This document shows, piece by piece, positions 6,288 through 14,975 of a DNA stretch of 18,763 bases. This DNA comes from an uncultured Eubacteriales bacterium (lineage in GTDB: Bacteria; Bacillota; Clostridia; UBA1381; UBA9506). Below the pieces are notes generated by a model that was not told the DNA's origin, made no database searches, and saw only the letters and a list, made by a program, of their open reading frames with translations. Position numbers and translations under genes: made by a program. The stretch is taken from positions 1 to 18,763 of the forward strand of contig UQYH01000037.1 of assembly GCA_900545185.1 (NCBI GenBank), read 5' to 3'. Position 1 is the stretch's first letter. Each line of letters starts with the position of its first letter.

Positions 6288-7766
6288 GTGGCAGAAAAAA
6301 ATAAGGTTTTGGCCTTTGACTTCGGTGCCTCCAGCGGGCGCGCCATGCTGTTTACATTTGACGGCGAAACACTTTCCATTGAAGAAATGCACCGTTTTTC
6401 CAACGATCCGGTTTTGGCCGGCGGCAGCTTTCATTGGGATGTTTTGCGTCTGTTTCACGAGATTAAAACCGGTATTTTAAAAACCATTAATGCCGGTCAT
6501 CGTGATATTTTATCCATCGGTATTGATACCTGGGGTGTTGATTTCGGCTTGTTTGACAAAAACGGCAAGCTGCTCGGCAATCCCTATCACTATCGTGACA
6601 GCCGTACGGACGGGATGATTGAACAGGCTGACCGCGAAATCGGCAAAAAGTATATTTTTGACCATACGGGGATTCAGTTTAACTTTTTTAACACGCTGTT
6701 CCAGTTAATGGCCATGCGCGGCGAACCGATTATGGATATTGCCGAACGTTTGCTGTTTATTCCGGATATTTTTAATTACTTTTTAACCGGCAACATGACA
6801 AACGAATACACCGAGGCTTCAACCTCTCAGCTATTAGACGCAAACAAAAAGACGTGGGATACCGAACTGATTGAAAAGGCCGGGATTCCGACGCGCCTGT
6901 TCGGCGATATTACACAGCCCGGCACGGTTGTGGGCTATCTGACGGACGCACTGTGTGAAGAGCTGGGCTGCCCGAAAATTCCGGTTATTGCGATCGGCTC
7001 ACATGATACGGCTTCGGCCGTGGCCAGTGTGCCGGTAACGGAGGCCTATCCCTATGCGTACATCAGCACGGGCACCTGGGCGCTGATGGGCGCCGAGCTG
7101 GATACGCCCGAAATTACGGAATCCTCTTACAAATATAACTTCACAAACGAAGGCGGCGTTTGCGGTAAAATCCGCTTTTTGAAAAATATTATGGGACTGT
7201 GGATTGTGCAGGAATCCAAGCGTCAATGGGAGCGTGAGGGCAAAAGCTTTACCTTTAACGATTTAGAGCAGGCTGCCCGTGCGGCCAAGCCGCATCAATC
7301 CTTTATTGACCCGGACGATCACAGCTTTGCAGCCCCCGGTAACATGCCGGAGCGGATTCGCGCATTTTGCCGCAAAACCGGTCAGCCCGTGCCGCAGACA
7401 GAGGGCGAAATTGTGCGCTGCGCTATGGAAAGCCTGGCCTTTAAATGCCGCATGGTGGCCGATGCTTTAGAGGATGTACAGGGCAAAAGCCTTGAAGCCG
7501 TTCATATGCTGGGCGGCGGCATTAAGGATACCATGTTTTGCGAATTTGTGGCCTGCGCAACAGGCAAACGCGTTTTGGCCGGTCCCGTAGAAGCAACCAG
7601 CACCGGCAACGCCGTTATGCAGCTGATGGCAATGAACAAAATCAGCGATTTGATGGCTGCACGCAAAATGATCAAAGCCTCCTTCCCGATTCAAACCTAC
7701 GAGCCTGCGGACAAGGCAGAATGGGAAGAAGCCTACAAAACATTTAAAACCATTGCAACATTTTAG
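6288..7766 (+). CDS. rhaB: Rhamnulokinase (FGGY family)
   Basis: Phosphorylates L-rhamnulose with ATP to L-rhamnulose-1-phosphate, the second step of L-rhamnose breakdown. The 492-residue protein follows E. coli RhaB along its length: FDFGASSGRAM (10-20, ATP loop), SIGIDTWGVDFG (76-87), YHYRDSRT (100-107), PDIFNYFLTG (159-168), GSHDTASAV (237-245, with D240 as likely catalytic base) and STGTWALMG (260-268). Fuculokinase is the main alternative, but DTWGVDF and the NITNEGG-like stretch favour RhaB. I chose GTG at 6288, nine bases after AAAGGAG (6272-6278); the TTG at 6279 touches that site and cannot use it. The aldolase gene follows after 46 bases. rhaA (isomerase) and a transporter are not in the window. 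Confidence 0.93.
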   Translation: MAEKNKVLAFDFGASSGRAMLFTFDGETLSIEEMHRFSNDPVLAGGSFHWDVLRLFHEIKTGILKTINAGHRDILSIGIDTWGVDFGLFDKNGKLLGNPYHYRDSRTDGMIEQADREIGKKYIFDHTGIQFNFFNTLFQLMAMRGEPIMDIAERLLFIPDIFNYFLTGNMTNEYTEASTSQLLDANKKTWDTELIEKAGIPTRLFGDITQPGTVVGYLTDALCEELGCPKIPVIAIGSHDTASAVASVPVTEAYPYAYISTGTWALMGAELDTPEITESSYKYNFTNEGGVCGKIRFLKNIMGLWIVQESKRQWEREGKSFTFNDLEQAARAAKPHQSFIDPDDHSFAAPGNMPERIRAFCRKTGQPVPQTEGEIVRCAMESLAFKCRMVADALEDVQGKSLEAVHMLGGGIKDTMFCEFVACATGKRVLAGPVEATSTGNAVMQLMAMNKISDLMAARKMIKASFPIQTYEPADKAEWEEAYKTFKTIATF

Positions 7767-7773
7767 TTAATTA

Positions 7774-7789
7774 TATGCCAAGCGGCATA
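7774..7789 (+). other. Small intergenic hairpin between rhaB and aldolase
   Basis: TATGCC-AAGC-GGCATA, a 6-bp stem with a 4-base loop. It reuses the ATGCC/GGCAT arms seen in the rhaB leader (6248-6260). Without a T tract it is not a terminator; it may be an mRNA processing or stability element, or a repeated binding site. Confidence 0.35.
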
Positions 7790-7812
7790 AACAGATAGGA
7801 GTATGATACACA

Positions 7813-9111
7813 ATGAAATTTGAAATGATGCATCCGGCAGAACAGATTGTTATGATCATGGATCGTATTTACCGATACGGCATGACAACCACCTCCGGCG
7901 GTAACCTCTCGATTATGGACTCGGACGGAGATTTATGGATTACACCGGGCGGTATTGACAAAGGCAGCTTAACCGTGGATGATATTATGCAGATTAAGCC
8001 CGACGGTACGGTAATCGGCCGCCATAAGCCCTCCAGCGAGCTGCCGTTCCACTTGGCGCTGATGCATCACCGCCAGGGAACAAAAGCCGTACTGCATGCG
8101 CATCCGCCGGCACTTGTTGCTTTCAGTATCGTACGTCAAAACCCGAAAACCGATATTACAACCGAGCTGTACCGTCTGTATCAGCGCGGCGGTATTAAAA
8201 TGGCAAAATACGAAATCCCCGGCAGCGAGCTTTTGGGCGACCGTATTTTAGAGGCCTTCAGCGAAGGCGTAAATGCCGTTATGCTGGAAAACCACGGCGT
8301 TGTTATCGCATCGGATAACCTGTTTGACGCCTTTAAGATTTTTGAAACCTTAGAGTTCGGCGCACGTCTTGAAATTAACTCCAACATTTTGGGTACGCCG
8401 CGCTCCTTAACGGCAGAGGACTATGAGGTTGCCAAAAATACACAGCTGCCGCCGGAGCTTTCGGACTATCATGACCACATTATCTCCAGCTACGAAAAGA
8501 GGGAACGCACCAAAATGTGCGGTTTGGTAAAACGTGCTTATCAGCAGCGTTTGTTCAGTTCCACACAGGGTACCTACTCCTGCCGTATCGACAAGGATAC
8601 CTTTATCATCACGCCTTTTGATATGGATCGTATGTATTTGGAGCCGAGCGACATTGTAGCGATTAAAAACGGCAAGCGTGAGCAGGGCAAAATTCCCAGC
8701 CGCAGTGTACGGCTGCATGAGGAAATTTATAAAAAGCACCCCGAAATCAATTCGGTTATCATTGCGTATCCGCCGAATGTTATGGCCTTTAACATTACCG
8801 GCCAGGAATTTGACTCGCGCATTATTCCCGAAAGCTACATTATGCTGCGTGACATTCCGCGTCTGCCATTCTCAACCGCATATTCGGATCCGAAGGTCGT
8901 TGCCGACACAATTAACGAAAGCACCCCTGTTGTTATGATTCAAAACAGCTGTCTGGTAACAACCGGCGTCAGCCAGCTGCAGGCGTTTGACCGTTTGGAG
9001 GTTGCGGAATTTTCGGCCAAGGCGCTGATTTTCTCCAAGCAACTGGGTGATATTGTTAAAATCACACCGGAACAGGTAGAAGAAATTAACGAATCCTTCC
9101 ACTTAAAATAA
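7813..9111 (+). CDS. Tandem-domain class II aldolase, probable rhamnulose/fuculose-1-phosphate aldolase
   Basis: The 432 residues are two class II aldolase/adducin domains in a row (about 1-210 and 225-432); single-domain FucA or RhaD are about half to two thirds of this length. The first half has the full FucA-like site: E76 in SSELPFH, H95 and H97 in HAHPP, and H161 in ENHGVV, predicting zinc-dependent cleavage to dihydroxyacetone phosphate and lactaldehyde. The second half keeps the fold signature but has lost the site: AYPP replaces HAHP (319-322) and NSCLV replaces NHGVV (378-382). So one domain is likely catalytic and the other structural or regulatory. Next to rhaB, the best guess for substrate is L-rhamnulose-1-phosphate. 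AGGAG at 7797-7801 precedes the ATG by 11 bases. Confidence 0.88.
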   Translation: MKFEMMHPAEQIVMIMDRIYRYGMTTTSGGNLSIMDSDGDLWITPGGIDKGSLTVDDIMQIKPDGTVIGRHKPSSELPFHLALMHHRQGTKAVLHAHPPALVAFSIVRQNPKTDITTELYRLYQRGGIKMAKYEIPGSELLGDRILEAFSEGVNAVMLENHGVVIASDNLFDAFKIFETLEFGARLEINSNILGTPRSLTAEDYEVAKNTQLPPELSDYHDHIISSYEKRERTKMCGLVKRAYQQRLFSSTQGTYSCRIDKDTFIITPFDMDRMYLEPSDIVAIKNGKREQGKIPSRSVRLHEEIYKKHPEINSVIIAYPPNVMAFNITGQEFDSRIIPESYIMLRDIPRLPFSTAYSDPKVVADTINESTPVVMIQNSCLVTTGVSQLQAFDRLEVAEFSAKALIFSKQLGDIVKITPEQVEEINESFHLK

Positions 9112-9153
9112 GCTTTGCCACAAGTTTTGACAACTGCATTGGGACTGACGGAA

Positions 9154-9573
9154 ATGAAAGACAAAACAAAGCTAAAAGAAATTATATGGATTTGCTTAAC
9201 CATCGCTGTGATAACCGGCATCGGCTCCTGGCTTTTATATGCCGACCAAAAACGCGAAGGCACCTTTGGTGAAGATTACATATACACCGAGGCAGACCCT
9301 TCTGCCGTGCGCAGTGTACCGACCCCATCACCCGAACCGACCGCAGAGCCGGTGGCAGAGGAAAACAAGGTAGAGCTGAACACGGCAACCAAGGAAGAAC
9401 TGATGACCCTTCCCGGTGTGGGCGAAGGCCTGGCAGACCGTATTATTGCACAGCGTGAAAAAATACCCTATAAACAGCCGAGAGATTTAAAAAAAGTCTC
9501 CGGCATTGGGGATAAAAAATTTAAAAAGATATATCCGTATATCTATGTGCAGGAAAGCAGTGCGGCAGAATAA
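9154..9573 (+). CDS. comEA: ComEA-like membrane-anchored helix-hairpin-helix protein
   Basis: ComEA-type proteins bind double-stranded DNA outside the membrane during natural transformation. The 139 residues show one N-terminal membrane helix (about 10-29), a Pro/Thr/Glu linker (TPSPEPTAEP, 57-66), and a tandem helix-hairpin-helix unit: VELNTATKEELMTLPGVGEGLADRI (73-97) and DLKKVSGIGDKKFKKI (111-126). The two Gly-hairpins LPGVG and VSGIG are typical DNA-backbone contacts. Bacillus ComEA is longer; the extra domain before the hairpins is missing here. Start ATG 9154 is chosen because it begins just before the membrane helix; its ribosome site is poor, and the frame is open to a TTG at 9115, four bases after the aldolase stop. 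It probably shares the rha transcript. comEB and comEC are not adjacent. Confidence 0.85.
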   Translation: MKDKTKLKEIIWICLTIAVITGIGSWLLYADQKREGTFGEDYIYTEADPSAVRSVPTPSPEPTAEPVAEENKVELNTATKEELMTLPGVGEGLADRIIAQREKIPYKQPRDLKKVSGIGDKKFKKIYPYIYVQESSAAE

Positions 9574-9679
9574 CCGCCAAGGCTCTTTGCCGCATAAGCA
9601 TGTTGAATATCGGCCTGTTTGCGGCGCCGAAATTGTAAAATAACCTGTATATAAAAATTCTGTTTTGCATAATTTGCAT

Positions 9680-9717
9680 AAAAGGACAACCGATAGGTTG
9701 TCCTTTTATGCTTTTTT
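9680..9717 (+). terminator. Intrinsic terminator of the rhaB-aldolase-comEA transcript
   Basis: An 11-bp perfect stem (AAAAGGACAAC 9680-9690; GTTGTCCTTTT 9697-9707) with a 6-base loop is followed by ATGCTTTTTT. The right arm overlaps the stop codon of the convergent permease gene (9706-9708), so the structure is shared at the DNA level. The rest of the gap, 9574-9679, shows nothing else I recognise. Confidence 0.8.
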
Positions 9718-11067
9718 CTTTGCAAAGACTGTGCCTATCAGTAAAACAGCCAACAAAACCAAAAGGTAGGAAAGCAAATCCCGTCCGTGCGCAAGGCAGG
9801 CCGAAAAGACCATAAACAAGCAGCTGACCACGGCCGCACAAGGCACCGCGAAACGCTTGAACGCATTGCGCTGTTTTCCTTTTACCATCATCATAATAAA
9901 AATCGGGATGTACAGAGCGTACAAGGTGATAGACGGCAGCTCCGTTATGTCGAACCGCCAAAAACCAAGTCCGCCGACCAAATCGGCAACATAAAAATAG
10001 GCAAGCCAAACCGTGCAGAAAAGAAGCCCCAAAACTGCCGATTCGGCCGGCATATCGGTAGACGGATGCAGCGTTGAAAACAGTTGCGGCTTCGGCCCCT
10101 CGCCGCGCGCGGCAAGCGAATACAAACCGCGTGAACAGCCCATCATAATACCGTTTAACGTACCCAGGCACGAAATGATGACAAACACAAACAAAAGCAC
10201 ACCGCCCACTTGCGGAAAAAGGCTCTCAAACGCAAGACGGATTCCGTTGTCTCCGCTTTGCATAATCAGCTGCTTGGGCACAACGCCCGAAAGGCCTATA
10301 TAATAGACCGTATATACCGCAATCACAATGCAGGAGCCAAGAAGCAGAGCGCGCGGCAGGGTGCGCTTGGCATCCTTTAATTCCGCATTGATACAGGTGG
10401 CCACAATCCAGCCGTCATATGCATACGCCGTGGCCGAAAGCGCAACAAAAAGCGGATGCGCGGTCTGCTCTGCTCCGCCTGTCTCGGCCGCCATCAGCTC
10501 TGTTTGCAGATTTTCGGCCAGCATGCCGTTTTTAAGACCGACAATCGTCCCCGCAATACCCATCACAAGCAGGGGAATCAGCTTAATCACCGTACAGGTA
10601 ATCTGAACACGCCCGGCAAGAATGGGCGAAAGCGTGTTGACCGCAAAGCTGAAAATTAAAAAAACGGCCGTTAGCAAAAGCGCCTCGCCGCCCGTGGTGG
10701 AAAGACCGAGCAGCACGCAGCTGTAGCGCGCCGCCACCCACGCAAGTGCAGCGGCAAGCGTCGGGTAATACACCACACATAAAAACCAGCCGACATAATA
10801 GCCGTATCGTGCACCCAGCGCGGCATCCGCATAGTCAATCAATCCGTTTATACGTTCGTACTTTGCCGCCAAAACAGAAAAAGCGTAGGTACAAATCAGC
10901 ATAATGACGCCGCCCAAAAGCCAGGCCGCAATGCCCAGCTGCAAATTGCCGCCCGTGGCCAGCTGAATTTTTTCGGCCTTAAAAAACACGCCGCTGCCGA
11001 TGACAATGCCAACCACCATCGAAACGGCTGTTGTCAGGTTATATTTTTTTTGCATGCCGGATTCCAA
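9706..11067 (-). CDS. APC-superfamily amino-acid permease (SteT/LAT-like)
   Basis: A 453-residue integral membrane transporter with about 12 predicted helices. The first helix carries the APC glycine signature GIVIGSGVF (about 20-28), which binds the substrate backbone. The middle region YAYDGW (helix 6) and the loop following it (INAELKDAKRTLPRA) are typical of L-type exchangers such as the serine/threonine exchanger SteT, so small or neutral amino acids are plausible substrates, but the specificity cannot be read. The start is a TTG at 11067, placed 8 bases after GGAG (AAAGGAG at 11076-11082, minus strand); the nearest in-frame ATG is 12 bases further in and too far from that site. It is monocistronic, divergent from the DUF1540 gene. 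Confidence 0.9.
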   Translation of the reverse strand: MESGMQKKYNLTTAVSMVVGIVIGSGVFFKAEKIQLATGGNLQLGIAAWLLGGVIMLICTYAFSVLAAKYERINGLIDYADAALGARYGYYVGWFLCVVYYPTLAAALAWVAARYSCVLLGLSTTGGEALLLTAVFLIFSFAVNTLSPILAGRVQITCTVIKLIPLLVMGIAGTIVGLKNGMLAENLQTELMAAETGGAEQTAHPLFVALSATAYAYDGWIVATCINAELKDAKRTLPRALLLGSCIVIAVYTVYYIGLSGVVPKQLIMQSGDNGIRLAFESLFPQVGGVLLFVFVIISCLGTLNGIMMGCSRGLYSLAARGEGPKPQLFSTLHPSTDMPAESAVLGLLFCTVWLAYFYVADLVGGLGFWRFDITELPSITLYALYIPIFIMMMVKGKQRNAFKRFAVPCAAVVSCLFMVFSACLAHGRDLLSYLLVLLAVLLIGTVFAKKKA

Positions 11068-11112
11068 TCAAACCGCTCCTTTCTTTTTTCTTATTTTGTC
11101 CCCACAAAAATC

Positions 11113-11140
11113 ATTATATACGAAATGTATAAAATCTAAA
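11113..11140 (-). promoter_or_regulatory. Probable promoter of the permease gene with adjacent palindromes
   Basis: On the minus strand TTTAGA (11135-11140), a 16-base spacer and TATAAT (11113-11118). Two inverted repeats lie in the same divergent gap: TATAC-GAAAT-GTATA (11117-11131), overlapping the -10, and TATAGC-AA-GCTATA (11144-11157). Either could be an operator. No clear promoter for the DUF1540 gene was found. Confidence 0.45.
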
Positions 11141-11191
11141 AAGTATAGCAAGCTATATGCGAAAATTCAACCGAAAGGAAGGTAAAACGCA

Positions 11192-11368
11192 ATGCTTACA
11201 CAAAAAACAGAAAAACCGCTTGCAGGCGTAAGCTGCACGGTAACAAACTGCATGTTTAACGGCGGCAACATGACCTGCGAAGCCGCCTCGATTGAAGTCA
11301 CAAGCTGCGACCCCGTGCAGCAATGCGCCGTACAATGCAAAACCTTTCAGCCGCGCGCCGGACGATAA
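11192..11368 (+). CDS. Small cysteine-rich DUF1540 protein
   Basis: A 58-residue protein read directly from the sequence. Its core, GVSCTVTNCMFN (12-23) followed by CEAASIEV (29-36), matches the DUF1540 pattern of small Clostridia proteins with conserved cysteines; six cysteines are present (C15, C20, C29, C39, C45, C49), which suggests metal binding. Function is not established. The ATG at 11192 is preceded by AAAGGAAGG (11175-11183), a good ribosome site. No signal peptide or membrane helix. It lies between the divergent permease and addA, whose own promoter begins right after its stop, so it is probably a single-gene unit or reads into addA. Confidence 0.85.
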   Translation: MLTQKTEKPLAGVSCTVTNCMFNGGNMTCEAASIEVTSCDPVQQCAVQCKTFQPRAGR

Positions 11369-11375
11369 AAAAGGA

Positions 11376-11404
11376 TTGTTTTGCGGCGCAATCTGTGCTA
11401 TACT
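11376..11404 (+). promoter_or_regulatory. Promoter of addA
   Basis: TTGTTT (11376-11381), 17-base spacer, TATACT (11399-11404). The expected start near 11411 would give an unusually short leader of about 12 bases that just includes the ribosome site GAGGTGG (11411-11417). Confidence 0.65.
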
Positions 11405-11422
11405 GTAAAAGAGGTGGTACAG

Positions 11423-14400
11423 ATGGGCAGAGAGTGGACAAAAAATCAGCAAGCGGCCATTGATGCGCGCGGCGCCGATGTGTTGGTTGCCGCCGCAGCA
11501 GGCAGCGGCAAAACGGCGGTGTTGGTAGAGAGGATTATTAAACGCATAACGGAAAAGGAAAATCCCATCAGCCTGGATCGGCTTTTGGTTGTGACCTTTA
11601 CCAACGCCGCCGCGGCCGAAATGCGCCAGCGCGTCGGCCGTGCCTTAACAGAAAAACTGGAGAATGAGCCGCATAACGCGCAGCTTGCACGTCAGCTGGC
11701 TCTGTTGCCCCGTGCCATGATTACAACGATTCATGCGTTTTGTCATAAAATGCTGCGCGCCAATTTTCAGCTTTTGGACTTAGATCCAAACTTTCGCTTG
11801 GCCGACGTGACGGAGGATCAGCTTTTGCGTTCAAGCGCCTTAGAGGAAGTCATTGAAGAAATGTACGAAGATCCGATTTTCGCAGAGGATTTTTTGCTTT
11901 TGACGGAATCTTATATGAATCTGAAAAATCCCGAATCGTTTTACGAGCTGATTCACAAAATTTATGACTTTGCGCTCAGTCTGCCGCATCCCGAGGCGTG
12001 GCTTACAGAGGCGGCCGAACGGCTTCGTCCGCAGCCCGGTGCGTCGTTTGACGAAGGCCCTTACGCGCAGCCGATTTTAGCGGCCGGGCAGGATGTTGTG
12101 AAAACCGTTTTAGCTAAATATGATGCGCTTTTAGCCCTAACGGAATATGATGACGGCGGCGAAGCGCTTTATACTTTTTTACAAAACGAGCAAGCCGAGA
12201 TAGCAGAGCTTTTGAAAGAAACAACCTACGAAGGATTTCGGAACGCATTAACCGCGCTGAAGCTGAAAACCGTGCCCGGCAAGCCAAAAGAGTCCGAGCC
12301 GAAAAACCGTGAAGCCGTTTTAAAAAAGAGAACTGCCATAAAGGATACGGAATTTAAAACACTGCGACAGACCTTGTTTTTGTCGGATGGCAGTGAGCAA
12401 AACGACATTTTGGAGCGTCTGTATCCGTTAATGCGCTGCCTTTCGGAAGTTGTTTTGCGGCTGATGCGGCGGTTTGACGAAAAAAAACGCAGCAAAAATC
12501 TTTTAAATTTTAATGATTTGGAGCACGGATGTTATCGGCTTTTAACGCAGGAGGACGGCACACCGACCGAGCTGGCCAAGGCCGAGCGTGAACGCTTTGA
12601 TGAAATTTTAATTGACGAATATCAGGACACAAGCCCCTTGCAGGAGGCCATTTTTATGGCCATTCATAAGCCAAAAAGTCTTTTTATGGTGGGCGATATT
12701 AAGCAAAGTATTTATCGATTCCGCAATACGGATCCGCTTTTGTTTAAAGAAAAAAAGGATACCTACGGCACCGCAGCGGACAGTCCGCAGCGCAAAATTT
12801 TGCTTTCGCAAAACTTTCGCAGCCGTGCCGATGTGCTGGACAGCATTAATTACATATTTACGCGTGTTATGTCCGAAAAAACAGGCGAGCTGACCTATAA
12901 CGAAGAAGAAATGCTCTACCCTAACCCAAGCTATCCGACGGCACTGGAAAACCCGTTTCCGCAAGGCAGCGAATTATGGCTGACAGAACTTGCAACCGAG
13001 GATGAAGAAGACGGCGAAAACAGAGAGTCTGCCGAAGCCGAGGCCGAGCTTGCGGCACAGCGCATAACCGAACTGATGCAAAGCGGCTATCATGTACAGG
13101 CTGCCGACGGCGAACGGCCGCTTGCCTACCGTGATATATGCATTTTGCTTCGTTCTACCAAAACCAATGCGCCCGTCTTTGCCAAGGCGCTGGCCGATTA
13201 CGGCATTCCCTGCTACAGTGCGGCAGGCGATTCCTTTTTGGAAAGTCGGGAAATTGTTGTAATGCTGTCCTTTTTAAAGATTATCGACAATCCGCATCAG
13301 GATATTCCGCTGCTTGCGGTGCTCCGATCGCAGCTATATGCCCTAACGCCGGATGAACTGGCCGAAATCCGCCTGGCAGACCGCAAAAGCGACTATTTTA
13401 CCGCGCTGAAAAAACGCGCCGAAGCAGCTGATGCACTGGGAGAAAGGCTGCAAGGATTTTTAGACAATCTGGCACATTATCGCGAAAAAAGCAGACAGCT
13501 GAGCATTGCCGAGCTGGTTTGGTATGTTTGCATGCAAACCGGATTTTACGAAGCACAAGCCACACTGCGCGGCGGTGTGCAGCGACGGATGAATCTGCGG
13601 CTTTTATATACCCGTGCGGCAGCGTTTGAGGCCACCGGCTTAAAAGGGCTTTACAGCTTCATTCGATTCATTGACGAATATCAATCCATCGGCGGCGATT
13701 ACGACGCGGCGCGCACCATCGGCGAGGAGCAGAATGTCGTGCGCATTATGAGCATACATAAAAGCAAGGGGCTGGAGTTCCCCGTTGTGTTTTTGTGCGG
13801 TCTTGGACGTAAATTTAACGTGACGGATCTGCAAAAAAAGGTATTGATGCACAGCCGCTTGGGCTACGGTCCCAAATTTGTGGATACCGACCTAAAGCTT
13901 GTGTACAACAACGCCGCGTTTGAATCGGTGAAGCGTGCGGCCAAGCTTGAAATGCTTTCGGAGGAAATGCGCATTTTATACGTAGCCATGACGCGCGCAC
14001 GTGAAAAGCTGATTATGCTTGCCGCCTGCAAGGATATGAAGCAGCAAATTGAAAAAAGTGCATTGGGTGCAAGCGGCAAAACCGTATCTGAAGCGTTAAC
14101 CTCCCATGCGGAAAGATATTCAGACTGGATTTTGGCCGCGCTTTTGCCGCATCCCGATGCCGCAATTTTACGGCAAATCGGCGAGGTTGACGTGCCGCAG
14201 CACCCAGCGGCCTTCGGGCGCTTTGAAATTCATTATACTCATGCGGACGACCTGTACCCGGAATCGGCCGCCGAAGCGGAGAAAACCACCGTAAGCTGCC
14301 CCGTACCGCAAAGACCCCTGCTGCTTGATTACACCTATCCGTTTGAAAGCGAGGGCACCTTACCGGCCAAGGTGACGGTAACAGAAATTAAACGCCGCAG

Positions 14401-14968
14401 GCAGGAGCCGGAGACCGACAGCATATACCTCTATCCGCGCCCGGCCTTTTTGCGCGAAGGTGGCGGCAAGCTGACCGCAGCCGAAGCCGGTACAGCACTG
14501 CACACCGTTTTAGAGGGGCTGAATTATCACCGCTGCGATGACCTTCAAAATCTGCAAGCGCAGATTGACGCGGCCGTACAAAGCGGACGACTGACGGAAA
14601 AGGAAGCTGAAACGGTATCGGCACAAAAGCTGCTGCGCTTTATGCAGTCCCCCATCGGCAAACGCCTGCAATACGCCGAAACGGTACGGCGTGAGGTATC
14701 ATTCAGCCTGCTTACCTCCGCACAAGAGCTGCTCATGCAACCCGGTCAGGTTTTAATGCAGGGCATGATCGACTGCGTTTTGTTTGAAAAAGAGGGCATC
14801 AGCATTTTAGACTATAAAACAGACCGCGGCAAGCCGTCCGAAGAACTTGCCGAGCGTTACCGCGTACAATTGGATTGCTATGCCAAGGCGGCTGAAACCT
14901 TGTTTGCGCAAAAGGTTGTGCACAAATATTTATATCTGTTTGCGTATGATATGCTATTGGAAGTATAA
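11423..14968 (+). CDS. addA: ATP-dependent helicase/nuclease subunit A (AddA)
   Basis: AddA is the helicase and one of the two nucleases of AddAB, the Gram-positive counterpart of RecBCD, which resects double-strand ends for RecA. The 1181 residues (normal length) have the UvrD-like motor: Q-motif region WTKNQQAAI (5-13), Walker A AAAAGSGKT (23-31), Walker B DEYQD (398-402), GDIKQSIYRFR (424-434), IHKSKGLEFPVVF and YVAMTRAREKL near the middle. The C-terminus carries the RecB-type nuclease: GTALHTVLEG, D1117 in GMIDCV, and D1130/K1132 in LDYKTD, so both activities look intact. Start ATG 11423 follows GAGGTGG. addB, normally directly upstream in one operon, is not present; instead there is a DUF1540 gene. 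A strong terminator follows 7 bases after the stop. Confidence 0.96.
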   Translation: MGREWTKNQQAAIDARGADVLVAAAAGSGKTAVLVERIIKRITEKENPISLDRLLVVTFTNAAAAEMRQRVGRALTEKLENEPHNAQLARQLALLPRAMITTIHAFCHKMLRANFQLLDLDPNFRLADVTEDQLLRSSALEEVIEEMYEDPIFAEDFLLLTESYMNLKNPESFYELIHKIYDFALSLPHPEAWLTEAAERLRPQPGASFDEGPYAQPILAAGQDVVKTVLAKYDALLALTEYDDGGEALYTFLQNEQAEIAELLKETTYEGFRNALTALKLKTVPGKPKESEPKNREAVLKKRTAIKDTEFKTLRQTLFLSDGSEQNDILERLYPLMRCLSEVVLRLMRRFDEKKRSKNLLNFNDLEHGCYRLLTQEDGTPTELAKAERERFDEILIDEYQDTSPLQEAIFMAIHKPKSLFMVGDIKQSIYRFRNTDPLLFKEKKDTYGTAADSPQRKILLSQNFRSRADVLDSINYIFTRVMSEKTGELTYNEEEMLYPNPSYPTALENPFPQGSELWLTELATEDEEDGENRESAEAEAELAAQRITELMQSGYHVQAADGERPLAYRDICILLRSTKTNAPVFAKALADYGIPCYSAAGDSFLESREIVVMLSFLKIIDNPHQDIPLLAVLRSQLYALTPDELAEIRLADRKSDYFTALKKRAEAADALGERLQGFLDNLAHYREKSRQLSIAELVWYVCMQTGFYEAQATLRGGVQRRMNLRLLYTRAAAFEATGLKGLYSFIRFIDEYQSIGGDYDAARTIGEEQNVVRIMSIHKSKGLEFPVVFLCGLGRKFNVTDLQKKVLMHSRLGYGPKFVDTDLKLVYNNAAFESVKRAAKLEMLSEEMRILYVAMTRAREKLIMLAACKDMKQQIEKSALGASGKTVSEALTSHAERYSDWILAALLPHPDAAILRQIGEVDVPQHPAAFGRFEIHYTHADDLYPESAAEAEKTTVSCPVPQRPLLLDYTYPFESEGTLPAKVTVTEIKRRRQEPETDSIYLYPRPAFLREGGGKLTAAEAGTALHTVLEGLNYHRCDDLQNLQAQIDAAVQSGRLTEKEAETVSAQKLLRFMQSPIGKRLQYAETVRREVSFSLLTSAQELLMQPGQVLMQGMIDCVLFEKEGISILDYKTDRGKPSEELAERYRVQLDCYAKAAETLFAQKVVHKYLYLFAYDMLLEV

Positions 14969-14975
14969 AAACGAA

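Noticed and set aside
6280..6293. Catabolite-repression (cre)-like site TGAAAACAGTGGCA overlapping the rhaB start
   Set aside because: It lacks the central CG of the cre consensus and overlaps coding sequence; the match is too weak to claim.
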